Source: Pseudomonas sp. ML2-2023-3 (GTDB taxonomy: Bacteria > Pseudomonadota > Gammaproteobacteria > Pseudomonadales > Pseudomonadaceae). From it: DNA of 64,000 bases. The position numbers and the translations under genes are program-made. Of the stretch, positions 11,136 through 19,429 are shown piece by piece. The notes under the pieces are model-generated. The model had not been told where the DNA came from. It ran no database searches and was given only the letters and a program-made list of their open reading frames with translations. Location of the stretch: positions 3,630,501 to 3,694,500 of the forward strand of contig NZ_CP146343.1 of the NCBI RefSeq assembly GCF_037055275.1, given 5' to 3'. How positions within the stretch are numbered: the stretch's first letter is position 1; every line of letters begins with the position of its first letter.

Positions 11136-12584
11136 ATGTTCAAACTGACGCCCCTCACCGCCGCCATCCTGGTCATTGTCAGTGCCCAGTCCATGGCTGA
11201 CGACAGCCTGTCCACCCAGAACCAGTACGGGACGGCCAACATTGCCGATGTAAAGCAAAGCCAGGCCCCGTTCAGCACAGCCAACCAGCAGCAGTCAGGC
11301 CAGGGCAACGACGCTGCCGCCGTACAGGACCACGCGACCAGCCCCATCGAGCAACATCAGGAAGGTGATTACAACGCAGCGTACGGCGAGCAACTGTACG
11401 AGAGCTCCAGCACCATCACCCAGCAACAGCTCGGATCCTTCAACGTCAGCCACGCCAGCCAGTCGATCGGCGAAGGGGGCAGCGTCGCGCTGCAACTGCA
11501 GCAAGGCGTCGGCAACTTTTCGTTTATCTATCAGGACAGCCAGGACGGTACCACCGGCAAAACCCTGCAGTTCGGTGACGGCAACGAAGCCTATATCGAG
11601 CAGATTTCTCCGGGCGTCGCCAACAACGCCCTGGTCATCCAGTACGGCAACACCAACTACGGCACGGCTGAGCAAGTGTTCCACACCGCCGGCCAGATCG
11701 ATATCAACCAGGCAGGCGATGGCAACTACGCCTACGCCGATCAGCGCAACGGCCTGGGTGGTAACGTGACGGTCAACCAGTATGGCGATTACAACGGCAC
11801 CGAAGTCTGGCAAGAGACCCAGACCGGCAGCCTGACCACCATCAATCAGTACGGACTGAGCAACGAAGCGGTGGTCGACCAGAGCTTTGGCGAAAACAAC
11901 TTTGCCCAGATCCTGCAGGTGGGTGATCTGAATGCCATCTACGCCGACCAGTTTGAATCGGTCAACTCGACACTGGCGCTGTACCAGGAAGGCACGGGCA
12001 ACGTGCACTTCACCTATCAGGCCGGTGAAAACCAGGTGCTGACCGCCACCTCCCTGGGTAGCGACAACAAAGTCTACGCCAGCAACTGGAAAGGCCCGCA
12101 AACAGGAGGTCAGTTCGGCAAGGACCAACGGGCAACGGTCAACCAGGTGGGCAGTGGCAACGTGGCCAGTTTCACCCAGGACGGCGTCGGCCACATCATG
12201 ACGACCCATCAGTCAGGCACTGGCAACGCAACCACCATCAACCAGGCCGACAACTACAACGAGCTGTACTTTGATCAGAACGGCAGCGACAACATCCTCA
12301 TCGCAGACCAGCGCGGCACCACCAACCTGGCCCAGGGCTTCTCCAACGGCAACGGCAACAGCACCACGTTCGAGCAGTCCGGCAGTGGCAACCAGGCGTT
12401 CACCGCACAGCTGTATGGCAGTGACAACCAGATCACGGTCAAACAGGCCGACACTCTTAACGTGGCTTACGTGACCCAGGGCGGGACAGGCAACATCGCC
12501 CGTGTCGACCAGAGTGGGGTGACGCAACTGGCGACCGTGCAGCAATCCGGCTCGGCCAACCAGGCGACCGTGTTTCAGCAATAA
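11136..12584 (+). CDS. CsgA-like major curlin-repeat amyloid subunit
   Basis: 482 residues; the ATG follows CTGGAGG. A signal peptide ends near SMADD. The rest is about twenty imperfect curlin repeats (QxGxxNxAxVxQ), many with the Asn and Gln ladder of amyloid subunits; examples are QYGTANIADVKQ and QSGSANQATVFQQ. E. coli CsgA is 151 residues with five repeats, so this is about three times larger. It is probably secreted through the CsmG pore and polymerised at the surface. In this locus the fibre could hold or template Mn oxide, which is inference. A strong terminator follows directly. Confidence 0.87.
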   Translation: MFKLTPLTAAILVIVSAQSMADDSLSTQNQYGTANIADVKQSQAPFSTANQQQSGQGNDAAAVQDHATSPIEQHQEGDYNAAYGEQLYESSSTITQQQLGSFNVSHASQSIGEGGSVALQLQQGVGNFSFIYQDSQDGTTGKTLQFGDGNEAYIEQISPGVANNALVIQYGNTNYGTAEQVFHTAGQIDINQAGDGNYAYADQRNGLGGNVTVNQYGDYNGTEVWQETQTGSLTTINQYGLSNEAVVDQSFGENNFAQILQVGDLNAIYADQFESVNSTLALYQEGTGNVHFTYQAGENQVLTATSLGSDNKVYASNWKGPQTGGQFGKDQRATVNQVGSGNVASFTQDGVGHIMTTHQSGTGNATTINQADNYNELYFDQNGSDNILIADQRGTTNLAQGFSNGNGNSTTFEQSGSGNQAFTAQLYGSDNQITVKQADTLNVAYVTQGGTGNIARVDQSGVTQLATVQQSGSANQATVFQQ

Positions 12585-12593
12585 GCCCGAGGT

Positions 12594-12637
12594 AAAAAAA
12601 CCGCGGCCCCCTTCATACAGGGCCGCGGTTTTTTTAT
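12594..12637. terminator. Strong bidirectional rho-independent terminator
   Basis: A GC-rich stem (ACCGCGGCCC / GGGCCGCGGT) is flanked by seven A on the left and seven T on the right, ten bases after the curlin stop codon. The A and T runs allow it to stop transcription from both sides, isolating the plus-strand curlin operon from the convergent csm genes. Confidence 0.93.
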
Positions 12638-12670
12638 GGCTGTGCGAACAGAGTGCCTGCCATGGCCAGC

Positions 12671-12894
12671 AGGTGTGGTTTGTGTCAGGGCGCGGATGTT
12701 GTGAGCACCTTGAAACCTGTGGGAGATGGCTTGCCTGCGAGGCTGACGCCGCGGTGTTTCAGGCTCATCGAGGTGAGGCCTTCGCGAGCAAGCCCGCTCC
12801 CACAGCAGGTGGGTTTGTGTCAGGGCGCGGATGCTGTGAGCACCTTGAAACCTGTGGGAGATGGCTTGCCTGCAAGGCTGACGCCGCAGTGTTC
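12671..12894. repeat. Direct repeat of about 88 bp with REP (BIME-like) elements
   Basis: Two near-identical units (12671-12759 and 12807-12894) each contain TGTGTCAGGGCGCGGATG and GTGAGCACCTTGAAACC. Each unit carries a degenerate REP half (CTGTGGGAGATGGCTTGCC). Between them an inverted REP (CTTCGCGAGCAAGCCCGCT) completes the Pseudomonas REP pairing. It fills the convergent gap between the curlin terminator and csmG. No coding content is credible. Confidence 0.8.
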
Positions 12895-12928
12895 CTGGCT
12901 CACTGCGGCTGTACCATCTGCAGTTCGG

Positions 12929-13789
12929 TCATTCAGCGTCAGGGTCGACTTTGTTCTGGGTCAGGTAACGGCCCAGTGTCTCGTTCTGCAATGGGGTTGA
13001 ACTGTCCCCCGCCACTTGCCACATCTTGCGCTCAATGCCCTGGGCCACCAGGTGCCCGACCGCCGATTCAATGGCCGACAACACACACAGCTGCGCCGGT
13101 TCGTTGGTGGTGTAACCCACTTCGGCCTCAAGCAGTTTCTTGAATTCGATGAACTTGAACACCCCGGCACTACGGCCTACCGAGTAGATGGTCTTGCTGG
13201 TCATGACATTCGCCAGCACCTGGCCGCTGCGCACGTCCACCGCCCGCAGGTTGACCGACACCTGATCCACCCGGTATTCACGGGAAATATCGATGCCCAG
13301 GTACCGCGCACCCTCCCCGCCGCTGCGCACGTTGGTGTCGTAGGCAATGATGCCGCCTTCGAGCATCAGGTTTGCCGCCTGCAAGGGGGGCAACTCACCC
13401 TGGATATTGACCGGGGTGTCGGCTTTTTTCTGCGAGGCACGAATGATCTTGCGCTCGGTCAGCAGGTTCTGCAGGCCTTCACGCTCAAGCACCACGAACC
13501 AGCCACTGGACTGCATGGCGTCCATCAACATGCTCGCCGCACCCTGGGTGACGCTCGTGGAAAACGAGCTGGCCGGAGTCGGTTTGTATTGCCCGGTCTG
13601 ATCGCGAAAGTTGTAAACCACCGCCATCAAGCGACCTTTGGGCCGGGGCATTTTCAGCAAGTCGTAGTAGGTCGACGCCCGGGGTGTCAGGGTCGGTGCC
13701 TCGGTGTCCTGTTCGGCCGATACCGTGTCACGCAGGCTGCAACCCTGCAACGCAACACACAATAGCCCCAGCATCAGTATTGTCTTCAT
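12929..13789 (-). CDS. csmG: CsgG-like curli export lipoprotein
   Basis: 286 residues from the ATG at 13789 (GGGGAG at 8 nt spacing; another ATG two codons earlier is too close). A lipobox LQGC gives an outer-membrane lipoprotein. The body matches CsgG: VYNFRDQTGQYKP, a conserved ERxGLQNLLTERKI, a region LEGGIIAYDTNVRSGG, and a C-terminal YTTNEPAQLCV. CsgG forms the nonameric pore for curli subunits. P. putida GB-1 has a csmE-csmF-csmG set next to xcmX, the same arrangement as here. It is the last gene of the long xcm/csm operon. Confidence 0.93.
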   Translation of the reverse strand: MKTILMLGLLCVALQGCSLRDTVSAEQDTEAPTLTPRASTYYDLLKMPRPKGRLMAVVYNFRDQTGQYKPTPASSFSTSVTQGAASMLMDAMQSSGWFVVLEREGLQNLLTERKIIRASQKKADTPVNIQGELPPLQAANLMLEGGIIAYDTNVRSGGEGARYLGIDISREYRVDQVSVNLRAVDVRSGQVLANVMTSKTIYSVGRSAGVFKFIEFKKLLEAEVGYTTNEPAQLCVLSAIESAVGHLVAQGIERKMWQVAGDSSTPLQNETLGRYLTQNKVDPDAE

Positions 13790-13820
13790 GTCCATTACTC
13801 CCCATCGCCCCAAAGCCCCA

Positions 13821-14240
13821 TCAGGGAGCGAGGCCATTAACCCGGATTTCCGAGATTTCACCGGTTGCCCGGTCGGTCACGACAATGGTCAGTGCACCGG
13901 AATCATCGGTAACGTTGACGATAAAAGCGTCAGTGGACAGGCTCCCCGTGTTGCCGGTGGAGATGTTGTCCAGCAACTGCCCCAGCAACCGCGACTGCAA
14001 TTGGCTGGTAAAGCGTTCAAGGGCCGAGGTCCCGACAGGCGTGATGCGCGCCTTGATGTCGGGATCGTCAAAGTCATTCTGTGACTGGGCATTGTTCAGC
14101 AACCAGGTGCCGTTCAACGGGTTGCCGCCAAACGACGGGTTGATGGGCGTGTAGACCAGCTCTGTGGCCTGGGCCAGGCCACACCCTCCCAGGCATAACA
14201 GCCAGAGGCAGGCACGCTGCGAACGTGATTTTGTTTTCAT
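13821..14240 (-). CDS. csmF: CsgF-like curli assembly protein
   Basis: 139 residues with a cleavable signal ending AQA. The mature start TELVYTPINPSFGGNPLNG is the hallmark N-terminus of CsgF, which inserts into the CsgG pore. The C-terminal beta-rich part is GALTIVVTDRATGEISEIRVNG. In E. coli CsgF anchors the nucleator at the surface. The ATG overlaps the stop of csmE (ATGA), and csmG follows after about 30 bp. Confidence 0.95.
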   Translation of the reverse strand: MKTKSRSQRACLWLLCLGGCGLAQATELVYTPINPSFGGNPLNGTWLLNNAQSQNDFDDPDIKARITPVGTSALERFTSQLQSRLLGQLLDNISTGNTGSLSTDAFIVNVTDDSGALTIVVTDRATGEISEIRVNGLAP

Positions 14241-14629
14241 AATTCGTCCCTCTCAAGGTCCGTGGTGTCTTGCAACAAGGTTTCCAGCTTGCGCTGGACA
14301 ATCTGCATGCGGACCAGGTCGGCGGCCTCGTAGGCTTCGTCCTTGAGTTCCACAGTGTTGGGAGCCAGGAAGCGGCGATACACCAGGCGTTGCTGATATT
14401 CCACCGTGACCAGGCTGCCCCAGCGCGCCGAAGGTCGCTCGCGTACCACCAGGTTGAAATCCATCGGGCTGGTGGCACGCAGGCGTTCACTGAACAAGTA
14501 GTAAAAGTCATGGCCAATGTGTGAAATCGTGTCATCCACGATAAAGCCGAGCATTTCTTCGTCTCCCCTGGCAGCAGAAAGCGGCATTAACAGAGCCATG
14601 ACCACGGCGGCCAATGTGCGACAGTTCAT
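14237..14629 (-). CDS. csmE: CsgE-like curli specificity factor
   Basis: 130 residues with a signal peptide ending near AARG. The mature part holds the CsgE pattern: GFIVDDTISHIGHDFYYLF, then NLVVRERPSARWGSLVTVEY and the end RKLETLLQDTTDLERDEL. CsgE caps the periplasmic side of the CsgG pore and selects substrates. It overlaps its neighbours on both sides: the xcmX stop upstream and csmF downstream. That ties curli export to the pseudopilin genes in one translationally coupled chain. Confidence 0.93.
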   Translation of the reverse strand: MNCRTLAAVVMALLMPLSAARGDEEMLGFIVDDTISHIGHDFYYLFSERLRATSPMDFNLVVRERPSARWGSLVTVEYQQRLVYRRFLAPNTVELKDEAYEAADLVRMQIVQRKLETLLQDTTDLERDEL

Positions 14630-15165
14630 GGCTGCACCCCCTGCAGGCCGCCGGACTGCCCCTTGGCCCGCTGTGGGGTACCGTCGAGAAAGGCTTTTTC
14701 GGCCACAAACTGCCAGTCCTTGTAACTGGCCATGCCGTTGAAGTCCGACCACTGGCTGGGAAAGTCCGCCTGCTTGAGCGGCTTGACGGTAGAGGGGCTG
14801 CTGACCCCCGTGATACGACCGTCGAAACCGCGCTGCAGGGTCCATTCGCCGCCTCCGATCGGGTCTGGATAGAGCTGGCGGATATGGTGTTTGGCGTTGG
14901 GAAAACGCTCGTCCTGCAACAGGTCTTCGAGGGCTTTCGGGTACTGGGCCAGGCCCGGAGAAGCGCGGTAGTAGCTGCGTAACGCCTGGGCATATTGAGT
15001 GCCAACCCAGAGCAACTGGCGCTCGCTGTTGCGGCGCGCGGCGGTCGACCACAGCTGGCCAGCACTGGCCAATCCCATGCCCATGACCATGATCAGGAAC
15101 AAGACGCCCAGGTAGGTGAACCCGCCCTCGCCCGACGGCTTACCACTCGGAATAAAGACTGCCAT
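14626..15165 (-). CDS. xcmX: XcmX-like pseudopilin-related protein
   Basis: 179 residues. A short basic leader is followed by GEGGFTYLGVLFLIMVMGMGLA, a type IV prepilin-like cleavage site and N-terminal helix, but with Tyr-Leu-Gly instead of the usual Leu-Leu-Glu, so the Glu at +5 is missing. The C-terminal part (WTLQRGFDGRITGVSSPS, FSQ/W-rich) is specific. In P. putida GB-1 xcmX lies between xcmT2/xcmT3 and csmEFG, and its disruption blocks secretion of the Mn-oxidising factor; the gene order here is the same. Lack of Glu5 suggests a tip or minor pseudopilin. Confidence 0.88.
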   Translation of the reverse strand: MAVFIPSGKPSGEGGFTYLGVLFLIMVMGMGLASAGQLWSTAARRNSERQLLWVGTQYAQALRSYYRASPGLAQYPKALEDLLQDERFPNAKHHIRQLYPDPIGGGEWTLQRGFDGRITGVSSPSTVKPLKQADFPSQWSDFNGMASYKDWQFVAEKAFLDGTPQRAKGQSGGLQGVQP

Positions 15166-15514
15166 CACGCGCCCTCCCTGTAGCACCGCTCTTGATGTCT
15201 GCCACCCCACCCGCCACGCCTTCTGGAGGTGGAACCAAAACCCAGGTGTCCTTGCGTTCGGCAATCGGGTCCATGGGTGAATTGCGCAAGTAGCGCTGTT
15301 CCACCAATTGCTCAAGGGATTCGGGGTAGTGCCCGGTATCGCCGTAGTAGTGGTCCAGGGCTTCGCGCATCGCCGAGAGGCTCTGGCGCAGCGTGGTTTC
15401 CTTGGAGGCCTCAAGGCTGTTGAAGTAGCGCGGCAAGGCGATGGTCATCAAGGTGGCGATGATTGCCATGACCACCATCAGCTCCAGCAGGGTAAAGCCT
15501 TTTTCCCGGCGCAT
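15140..15514 (-). CDS. XcmT-type pseudopilin (T2SS GspG-like)
   Basis: 124 residues from MRREKGFTLLELMVVMAII: a short leader, cleavage before Phe, Glu5 present, and a long hydrophobic helix. Downstream is the GspG-like pattern LDHYYGDTGHYPESLEQLVEQRYL...SPMDPIAERKDTW. It corresponds to one of xcmT2/xcmT3 of P. putida GB-1; the numbering cannot be fixed from sequence alone. Its end overlaps xcmX by about 26 bp. Processing needs a prepilin peptidase (XcpA/PilD) encoded elsewhere. Confidence 0.9.
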   Translation of the reverse strand: MRREKGFTLLELMVVMAIIATLMTIALPRYFNSLEASKETTLRQSLSAMREALDHYYGDTGHYPESLEQLVEQRYLRNSPMDPIAERKDTWVLVPPPEGVAGGVADIKSGATGRARDGSLYSEW

Positions 15515-15518
15515 AAGC

Positions 15519-15992
15519 TCACCACTCCCGGTACGCAATGCCGTTGAGCCCTTTGCCCCGGGCCTTGGAGTACACGTCAAACACGTCCTCACCTTCACGC
15601 GGGCTTTGCGCCGAGCTGTCGTAGGAACGCAGCCCCCAACCGCCCTCGTCGTCGCGCTTGACGGAGGTCATCGGGTCATGGGGCACTCGCCGCAGAAAGT
15701 AGAACTTGGCGCCCTTGGCACTGCGCACATCACGTACTCCGTCCACCAGCACTTGCAGGTTCGGCGGGTAGCCACTGCTGTTCAGGGACTTCTCGATGTA
15801 ACCGGCGTCGAACGCACGCTTGTAGGCGTCGATGGCATCGCGAATCTGGTACAGGGACGTGCGCAGGTCCTGCTCCTTGCCCCGGCGCACCACGGTCTCG
15901 GTCAGCGGCGCCGCCATGCCGGCCAGGAGGCCGATCAGGGCCAGCGTCACCACGACTTCGATCAAGGTAAAACCACGTTGCGAGGCGTTCAT
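15519..15992 (-). CDS. XcmT-type pseudopilin (T2SS GspG-like)
   Basis: 157 residues from the ATG at 15992 (a TTG two codons earlier is also possible). MNASQRGFTLIEVVVTLALIGLLAGMAAP is a standard class III signal with Glu5. The body has AYKRAFDAGYIEKSLNSSGYPPNLQVLVDG and ends YSKARGKGLNGIAYREW, like the neighbouring pseudopilin (both end in EW). It corresponds to the second of the xcmT2/xcmT3 pair. The start lies within a few bases of the secretin stop, so the two are tightly coupled. Confidence 0.9.
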   Translation of the reverse strand: MNASQRGFTLIEVVVTLALIGLLAGMAAPLTETVVRRGKEQDLRTSLYQIRDAIDAYKRAFDAGYIEKSLNSSGYPPNLQVLVDGVRDVRSAKGAKFYFLRRVPHDPMTSVKRDDEGGWGLRSYDSSAQSPREGEDVFDVYSKARGKGLNGIAYREW

Positions 15993-15994
15993 GA

Positions 15995-17827
15995 TCAAGG
16001 CTTCTCTACGAAAACTTGGGTGGAGGCAGCCATCGGGCTGTTGATGATTTCGGTCCGGGTCGCCGGTTCCATCCCACGTTCAGGGGCCTGTATGTGCATG
16101 CTTGTCTCGGTGCCTGTCGGGAACTCCATGTCCGAAGGGCTCTGGTACGGCAGGTTGCGCACGATGCGTGGGGTGATCGACAGCACCAGCTCCGATTGGC
16201 CAACGGTGTCCTTGTTGCTCCCGAACAGCCGGCCCAGCCAGGGAATGTCACCCAGCCCGGGGATTTTGTTGCCGCTGGCGCCATGGTCGTTGCGCACCAG
16301 CCCGGCAAGAATCTGGGTTTCACCGTCATGCAGGCGCAGCGTGGTCTGGGCGTTGCGGGTGTCGACCTGAACCGGAATCGTGCCTTGGCGGGTGGGTTGC
16401 AGCGGCGTGGCGTTACTGACTTCCAGGGCGATCTTGATCGCCACTTCATTGTTCAGGTGCACGGTGGGCTGGACTTCGAGCTTGAGGCCGACATCCAGGT
16501 AGGTGACGCTCTCGGTGATCACCGGGCCCTGGGTCGAGGGCACTGCCGTGGCGCTGATGATAGGGACGCGCTGACCGATGTGGATACGGGCCTGTTCGCG
16601 GTTGCTGACCCGGATCACCGGGCTGGCCAGGGTGTTGATGTCGTTGTCCTGAGCGTTGATCTTGGCCTGGGGCGATGGCGAGATGCTGATCCGGCTGGAA
16701 GTGATGCCTTTGAGTTGATCCAGTACCGTCACGTCCCCGCCCGCACTGTTCAATACACCGAAGGTGTTCGGCCATTGCAGGCCAAGGTCGAGAATGCGCT
16801 GGCGGGCCACTTCCATGACTTCCACTTCCAGCACCACTTCAGGGTTGGACTGGTCCTGGGATTGCAGCAGTTTCTCCGCCATGCGAACCGCATCTTCGCT
16901 GTCGCGCATGGTCAGGGTGTTGAGGCGTTCGTCTACAAACACATCGCGGGTCTTGAGCATGGTCTTGATCATGTTCAGCGCGGTGTTGGCGTCGATGCTG
17001 GTCAGGTAGAAGGTGCGCATCACCAGCTCCTGGTAGTCCTTGAGCTTCTGCGGCGAGTCCGGGTAGATCAGCAAGGTGTTTTCGTTCACCACTTTCTGGT
17101 GCAGCTGGTTCTGCTGCAGCAGCAAGGCCACGGCGTCTTCGATGCGCACGTCACGCACGAAGATGGTGGCTTTCATGTCCGGGCGCAGGTCCTTGTCGAA
17201 GATGAAATTCAGACCGGCAACCTGGGACAGCACTTCGAAGATTGTCTTGAGGTTGGCATCGCGAAACTCCAGGGTCACCGGCCGGTCAAGACGGGTACGC
17301 AGTTGCGGGTACTGCACGACATTGCGGCTCTGAACCAGGCGAATGTTGCCTTGCAGTTCCAGGGCGCCGTCATTTGTCGGGTCCAGTTCCAGGATCTGTT
17401 TGACCTGACGGTCGGCGCCGTAAATGTCGCCGCGACGCAGGTCGCCACGGGCCAGTTCCAGTTTCTCATCCATGCTGCGCAGGTAGTCCAGTTGGCGCAG
17501 GGAGTCCTGGGCACGCCGGTTGTTCGGCTCGATGGTCAAGACGCGGCCGTAGCCCATGCGGGCTGCCGCAAAGCTGCGCTTGGCGCGGTCCTGGTCGGCT
17601 TCGGTCATCAGCGCCGTAATGGAACGGGCGCGACCATGGCTCAAGGCAAGGTGCAATTCGGTGTCGCGGGGGTTCTCGCGCAATCCGTCCTCGATCCGCG
17701 CCAGGCCAGCTTCGTACTGGCCCGCCTCGATCAACTCGTTCGCCTCCTTTTGTGCGACCTTTGCGGTGCTGCACGCGACGAGCGCGGCGCATAAGCCAAG
17801 GCTCATCATCAAACGGGATCGGTTCAT
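15995..17827 (-). CDS. Secretin with N-terminal TPR-like region (GspD-type)
   Basis: 610 residues. A lipobox near residue 19 (LVACS) suggests a self-piloting outer-membrane lipoprotein. Residues about 25-170 form TPR-like helices (ANELIEAGQYEAGLARIEDGL). These are followed by an N-domain (TLEFRDANLKTIFEVLSQVAGLNFIFD), further N-domains and the secretin core with VPIISATA and a VxxTPR-like end LVLSITPRIV. The TPR start replaces the usual GspD N0 beginning and is typical of PilM/N/O-linked secretion systems. It should form the outer-membrane channel for the pseudopilus encoded next to it. The stop nearly touches the next pseudopilin start. Confidence 0.92.
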   Translation of the reverse strand: MNRSRLMMSLGLCAALVACSTAKVAQKEANELIEAGQYEAGLARIEDGLRENPRDTELHLALSHGRARSITALMTEADQDRAKRSFAAARMGYGRVLTIEPNNRRAQDSLRQLDYLRSMDEKLELARGDLRRGDIYGADRQVKQILELDPTNDGALELQGNIRLVQSRNVVQYPQLRTRLDRPVTLEFRDANLKTIFEVLSQVAGLNFIFDKDLRPDMKATIFVRDVRIEDAVALLLQQNQLHQKVVNENTLLIYPDSPQKLKDYQELVMRTFYLTSIDANTALNMIKTMLKTRDVFVDERLNTLTMRDSEDAVRMAEKLLQSQDQSNPEVVLEVEVMEVARQRILDLGLQWPNTFGVLNSAGGDVTVLDQLKGITSSRISISPSPQAKINAQDNDINTLASPVIRVSNREQARIHIGQRVPIISATAVPSTQGPVITESVTYLDVGLKLEVQPTVHLNNEVAIKIALEVSNATPLQPTRQGTIPVQVDTRNAQTTLRLHDGETQILAGLVRNDHGASGNKIPGLGDIPWLGRLFGSNKDTVGQSELVLSITPRIVRNLPYQSPSDMEFPTGTETSMHIQAPERGMEPATRTEIINSPMAASTQVFVEKP

Positions 17828-18351
17828 TGCGAGCTCCCCACAGACAGTGTCTGAGACAAGTGCAGCGGCAGGTACACGAAGCTCAGTTCCACATCGGAAA
17901 TGCCCTCGATCCGCCACGTCTTGTCGATTACGTCGCCTTTGCGCACGACGTATATTTTTTCTCCGTCCTGCAAGAACACTTGCAGGTCGCGACGATCATC
18001 AAGCCTGCCGACAAATTGAAAGGGCATGGGCGGTACGGTCGGGGCTTGTTCGACCGGGGTCACGTCAACGGGTTGTTCGATGACCGTGGCGAGGACCGCT
18101 GCAGCTTTCCAGCTGTGCGCGGAAAACAGGTCGCCGACCGGGCTCAGGTCGCGAATCGGTGCTGCCTTGACCGTGGCCGGTGCGGCAGGCAAGGCTCCCC
18201 GCAGAGTGGAAGGACTCTTGCCCCCCGGGGTGGCGACCACGAGCTGATCGTCACTCTCCTCTGCCGGTTGCAGGTACCCGGCGCCCCAGGTCAGCGCCGC
18301 AGCCACGGCGAAGAATCCTGCCCAGCCCACCACGCGTTTAGTGTTCATCAT
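17824..18351 (-). CDS. PilP/GspC-like inner-membrane connector
   Basis: 175 residues (ATG at 18351, or the adjacent ATG at 18348). One N-terminal transmembrane helix (VVGWAGFFAVAAALTWGAGYL) is followed by a Pro/Ala linker and a beta-rich C-terminal domain PFQFVGRLDDRRDLQVFLQDGEKIYVVRKGDVIDKTWRIEGIS, the homology-region fold shared by PilP and GspC. This domain contacts the secretin N0. It overlaps both neighbours by 4 bases. Confidence 0.82.
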   Translation of the reverse strand: MMNTKRVVGWAGFFAVAAALTWGAGYLQPAEESDDQLVVATPGGKSPSTLRGALPAAPATVKAAPIRDLSPVGDLFSAHSWKAAAVLATVIEQPVDVTPVEQAPTVPPMPFQFVGRLDDRRDLQVFLQDGEKIYVVRKGDVIDKTWRIEGISDVELSFVYLPLHLSQTLSVGSSQ

Positions 18352-18896
18352 GACCTCGACAGATAAAGGGTCATGCGGATCCGGCCAGTCAGGTCGGTGT
18401 CGGCGATCTTTTTACGTTGAAACTCCACGTCCTCCACCACCACCGCAGGCAACTGCCCCAGCAAGGCGTGAAGGAAACGGCGCAGTTGCGGATAACTGCC
18501 GCGTACAGGCAGCAAAATCTGATAACGCGCCAGGTGAGTCTTGGGGTCGATGCCCAGGGAGTATTCGCCACGGGCCAGGGTGATGTGCTCCTGGGCGGCC
18601 AGCGCGTAGATCTTGTCGATGGCCACGGTTGCCTGGGGCTGGGACGGCAGCTTGCTGCGAAAATCGTCGAGCTGACGTTGTGGTCCGGCCGGAGCCGCCA
18701 CGCTGCCGTCTTCGACACGGGCCAGGTACTCGCTGGCTTCACGGGTCTGTTGATTGAGCTGCTGCAGCGCTTGCCAGTCGGGCATCAGCACGGCCGGGCC
18801 ATACACCAGCGCGACCAGCACCAGCGCCGCTCCGGCCAGGCCGGGAACGCCCAGGCGTTGCAGGTACTCGTAAATGATCAGTCTAGGGATTTGCAT
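18348..18896 (-). CDS. PilO/GspM-like assembly protein
   Basis: 182 residues. A cytoplasmic start of about 17 residues is followed by one transmembrane helix (GLAGAALVLVALVYGPAVLM), a coiled region of about 50 residues (WQALQQLNQQTREASEYLARVEDG) and a ferredoxin-like domain (YSLGIDPKTHLARYQILLPVRGSYPQLRRFLHALLGQLP). This is the PilO pattern: it dimerises with the PilN-like protein encoded just upstream. Both gene ends overlap their neighbours, indicating fixed stoichiometry. Confidence 0.82.
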   Translation of the reverse strand: MQIPRLIIYEYLQRLGVPGLAGAALVLVALVYGPAVLMPDWQALQQLNQQTREASEYLARVEDGSVAAPAGPQRQLDDFRSKLPSQPQATVAIDKIYALAAQEHITLARGEYSLGIDPKTHLARYQILLPVRGSYPQLRRFLHALLGQLPAVVVEDVEFQRKKIADTDLTGRIRMTLYLSRS

Positions 18897-19428
18897 CGCC
18901 TATCTCCCAGGTTGCCGACAGGTTGAATTGCACCGGGTGTTCCGGCACGTTGGCGACGATTTCGTGACTGAGCAGTGACACATCGGACAGCTCGTCACTG
19001 GCCTCAAGGCGCCGGTGAAAGTCGAGCATGGCTTCCAGGTCACGGGCTTCGGCACTGATGCGCACCTGGCCCTTGCGTGCATCCGGGGTCAGGGTCAGCA
19101 AAGCGATGTTGTCCAGCGGCAGGCTTTCCAGGGTGGCAAACAGACGCTCCCACGGGCGGCGCAATTGCTGAGAAACCTTGCGCATCTCTGCCAGGTTCTG
19201 CGCCTGTTCTCGGGTTTGCGCTGGCGTCAGGCCACCCTTGGCGCCGCTGTTGCCAGTCAACACGTGTTGGGTGGCCTGCAGGTCGCCTTGCTGTTGTCGG
19301 GCCTGGGCACTGAAATGCTGCTGCCCCACAAGGCAGCCCGCTGCCAGCAACACACCGGCCACCAGCAGGCTCCAGCCCAGAGGGCTCGAACGGCGAGGCG
19401 GCTGAAAATCCAGATTGAGCGCGCGCAT
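18883..19428 (-). CDS. PilN-like assembly protein
   Basis: 181 residues from the ATG at 19428. A short cytoplasmic end (MRALNLDFQPPRR) of the kind that binds PilM precedes one transmembrane helix (LGWSLLVAGVLLAAGCLVG) and a periplasmic coiled-coil/ferredoxin-like domain with RISAEARDLEAMLDFHRRLEAS. It follows the PilM-like gene by one base and overlaps the PilO-like gene. With these it makes the inner-membrane platform. Confidence 0.82.
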   Translation of the reverse strand: MRALNLDFQPPRRSSPLGWSLLVAGVLLAAGCLVGQQHFSAQARQQQGDLQATQHVLTGNSGAKGGLTPAQTREQAQNLAEMRKVSQQLRRPWERLFATLESLPLDNIALLTLTPDARKGQVRISAEARDLEAMLDFHRRLEASDELSDVSLLSHEIVANVPEHPVQFNLSATWEIGDANP

Positions 19429-19429
19429 G

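Noticed and set aside
10647..12584. Regular short repeats resembling a CRISPR array
   Set aside because: The periodicity is that of curlin codon repeats in an open frame; there are no constant repeats with unique spacers and no cas genes.
12671..12894. Two direct repeats as a possible CRISPR remnant or attachment site
   Set aside because: Units are about 88 bp and contain REP elements, so BIME duplication explains them better; no integrase is near.
13821..14240. Possible Fap-type (FapC) amyloid system
   Set aside because: CsgE/F/G-like exporters and curlin repeats are present; no FapA-F features were seen.
16016..17794. 592-codon plus-strand frame opposite the secretin
   Set aside because: Shadow of codon bias; the secretin on the other strand is complete with overlaps to its neighbours.
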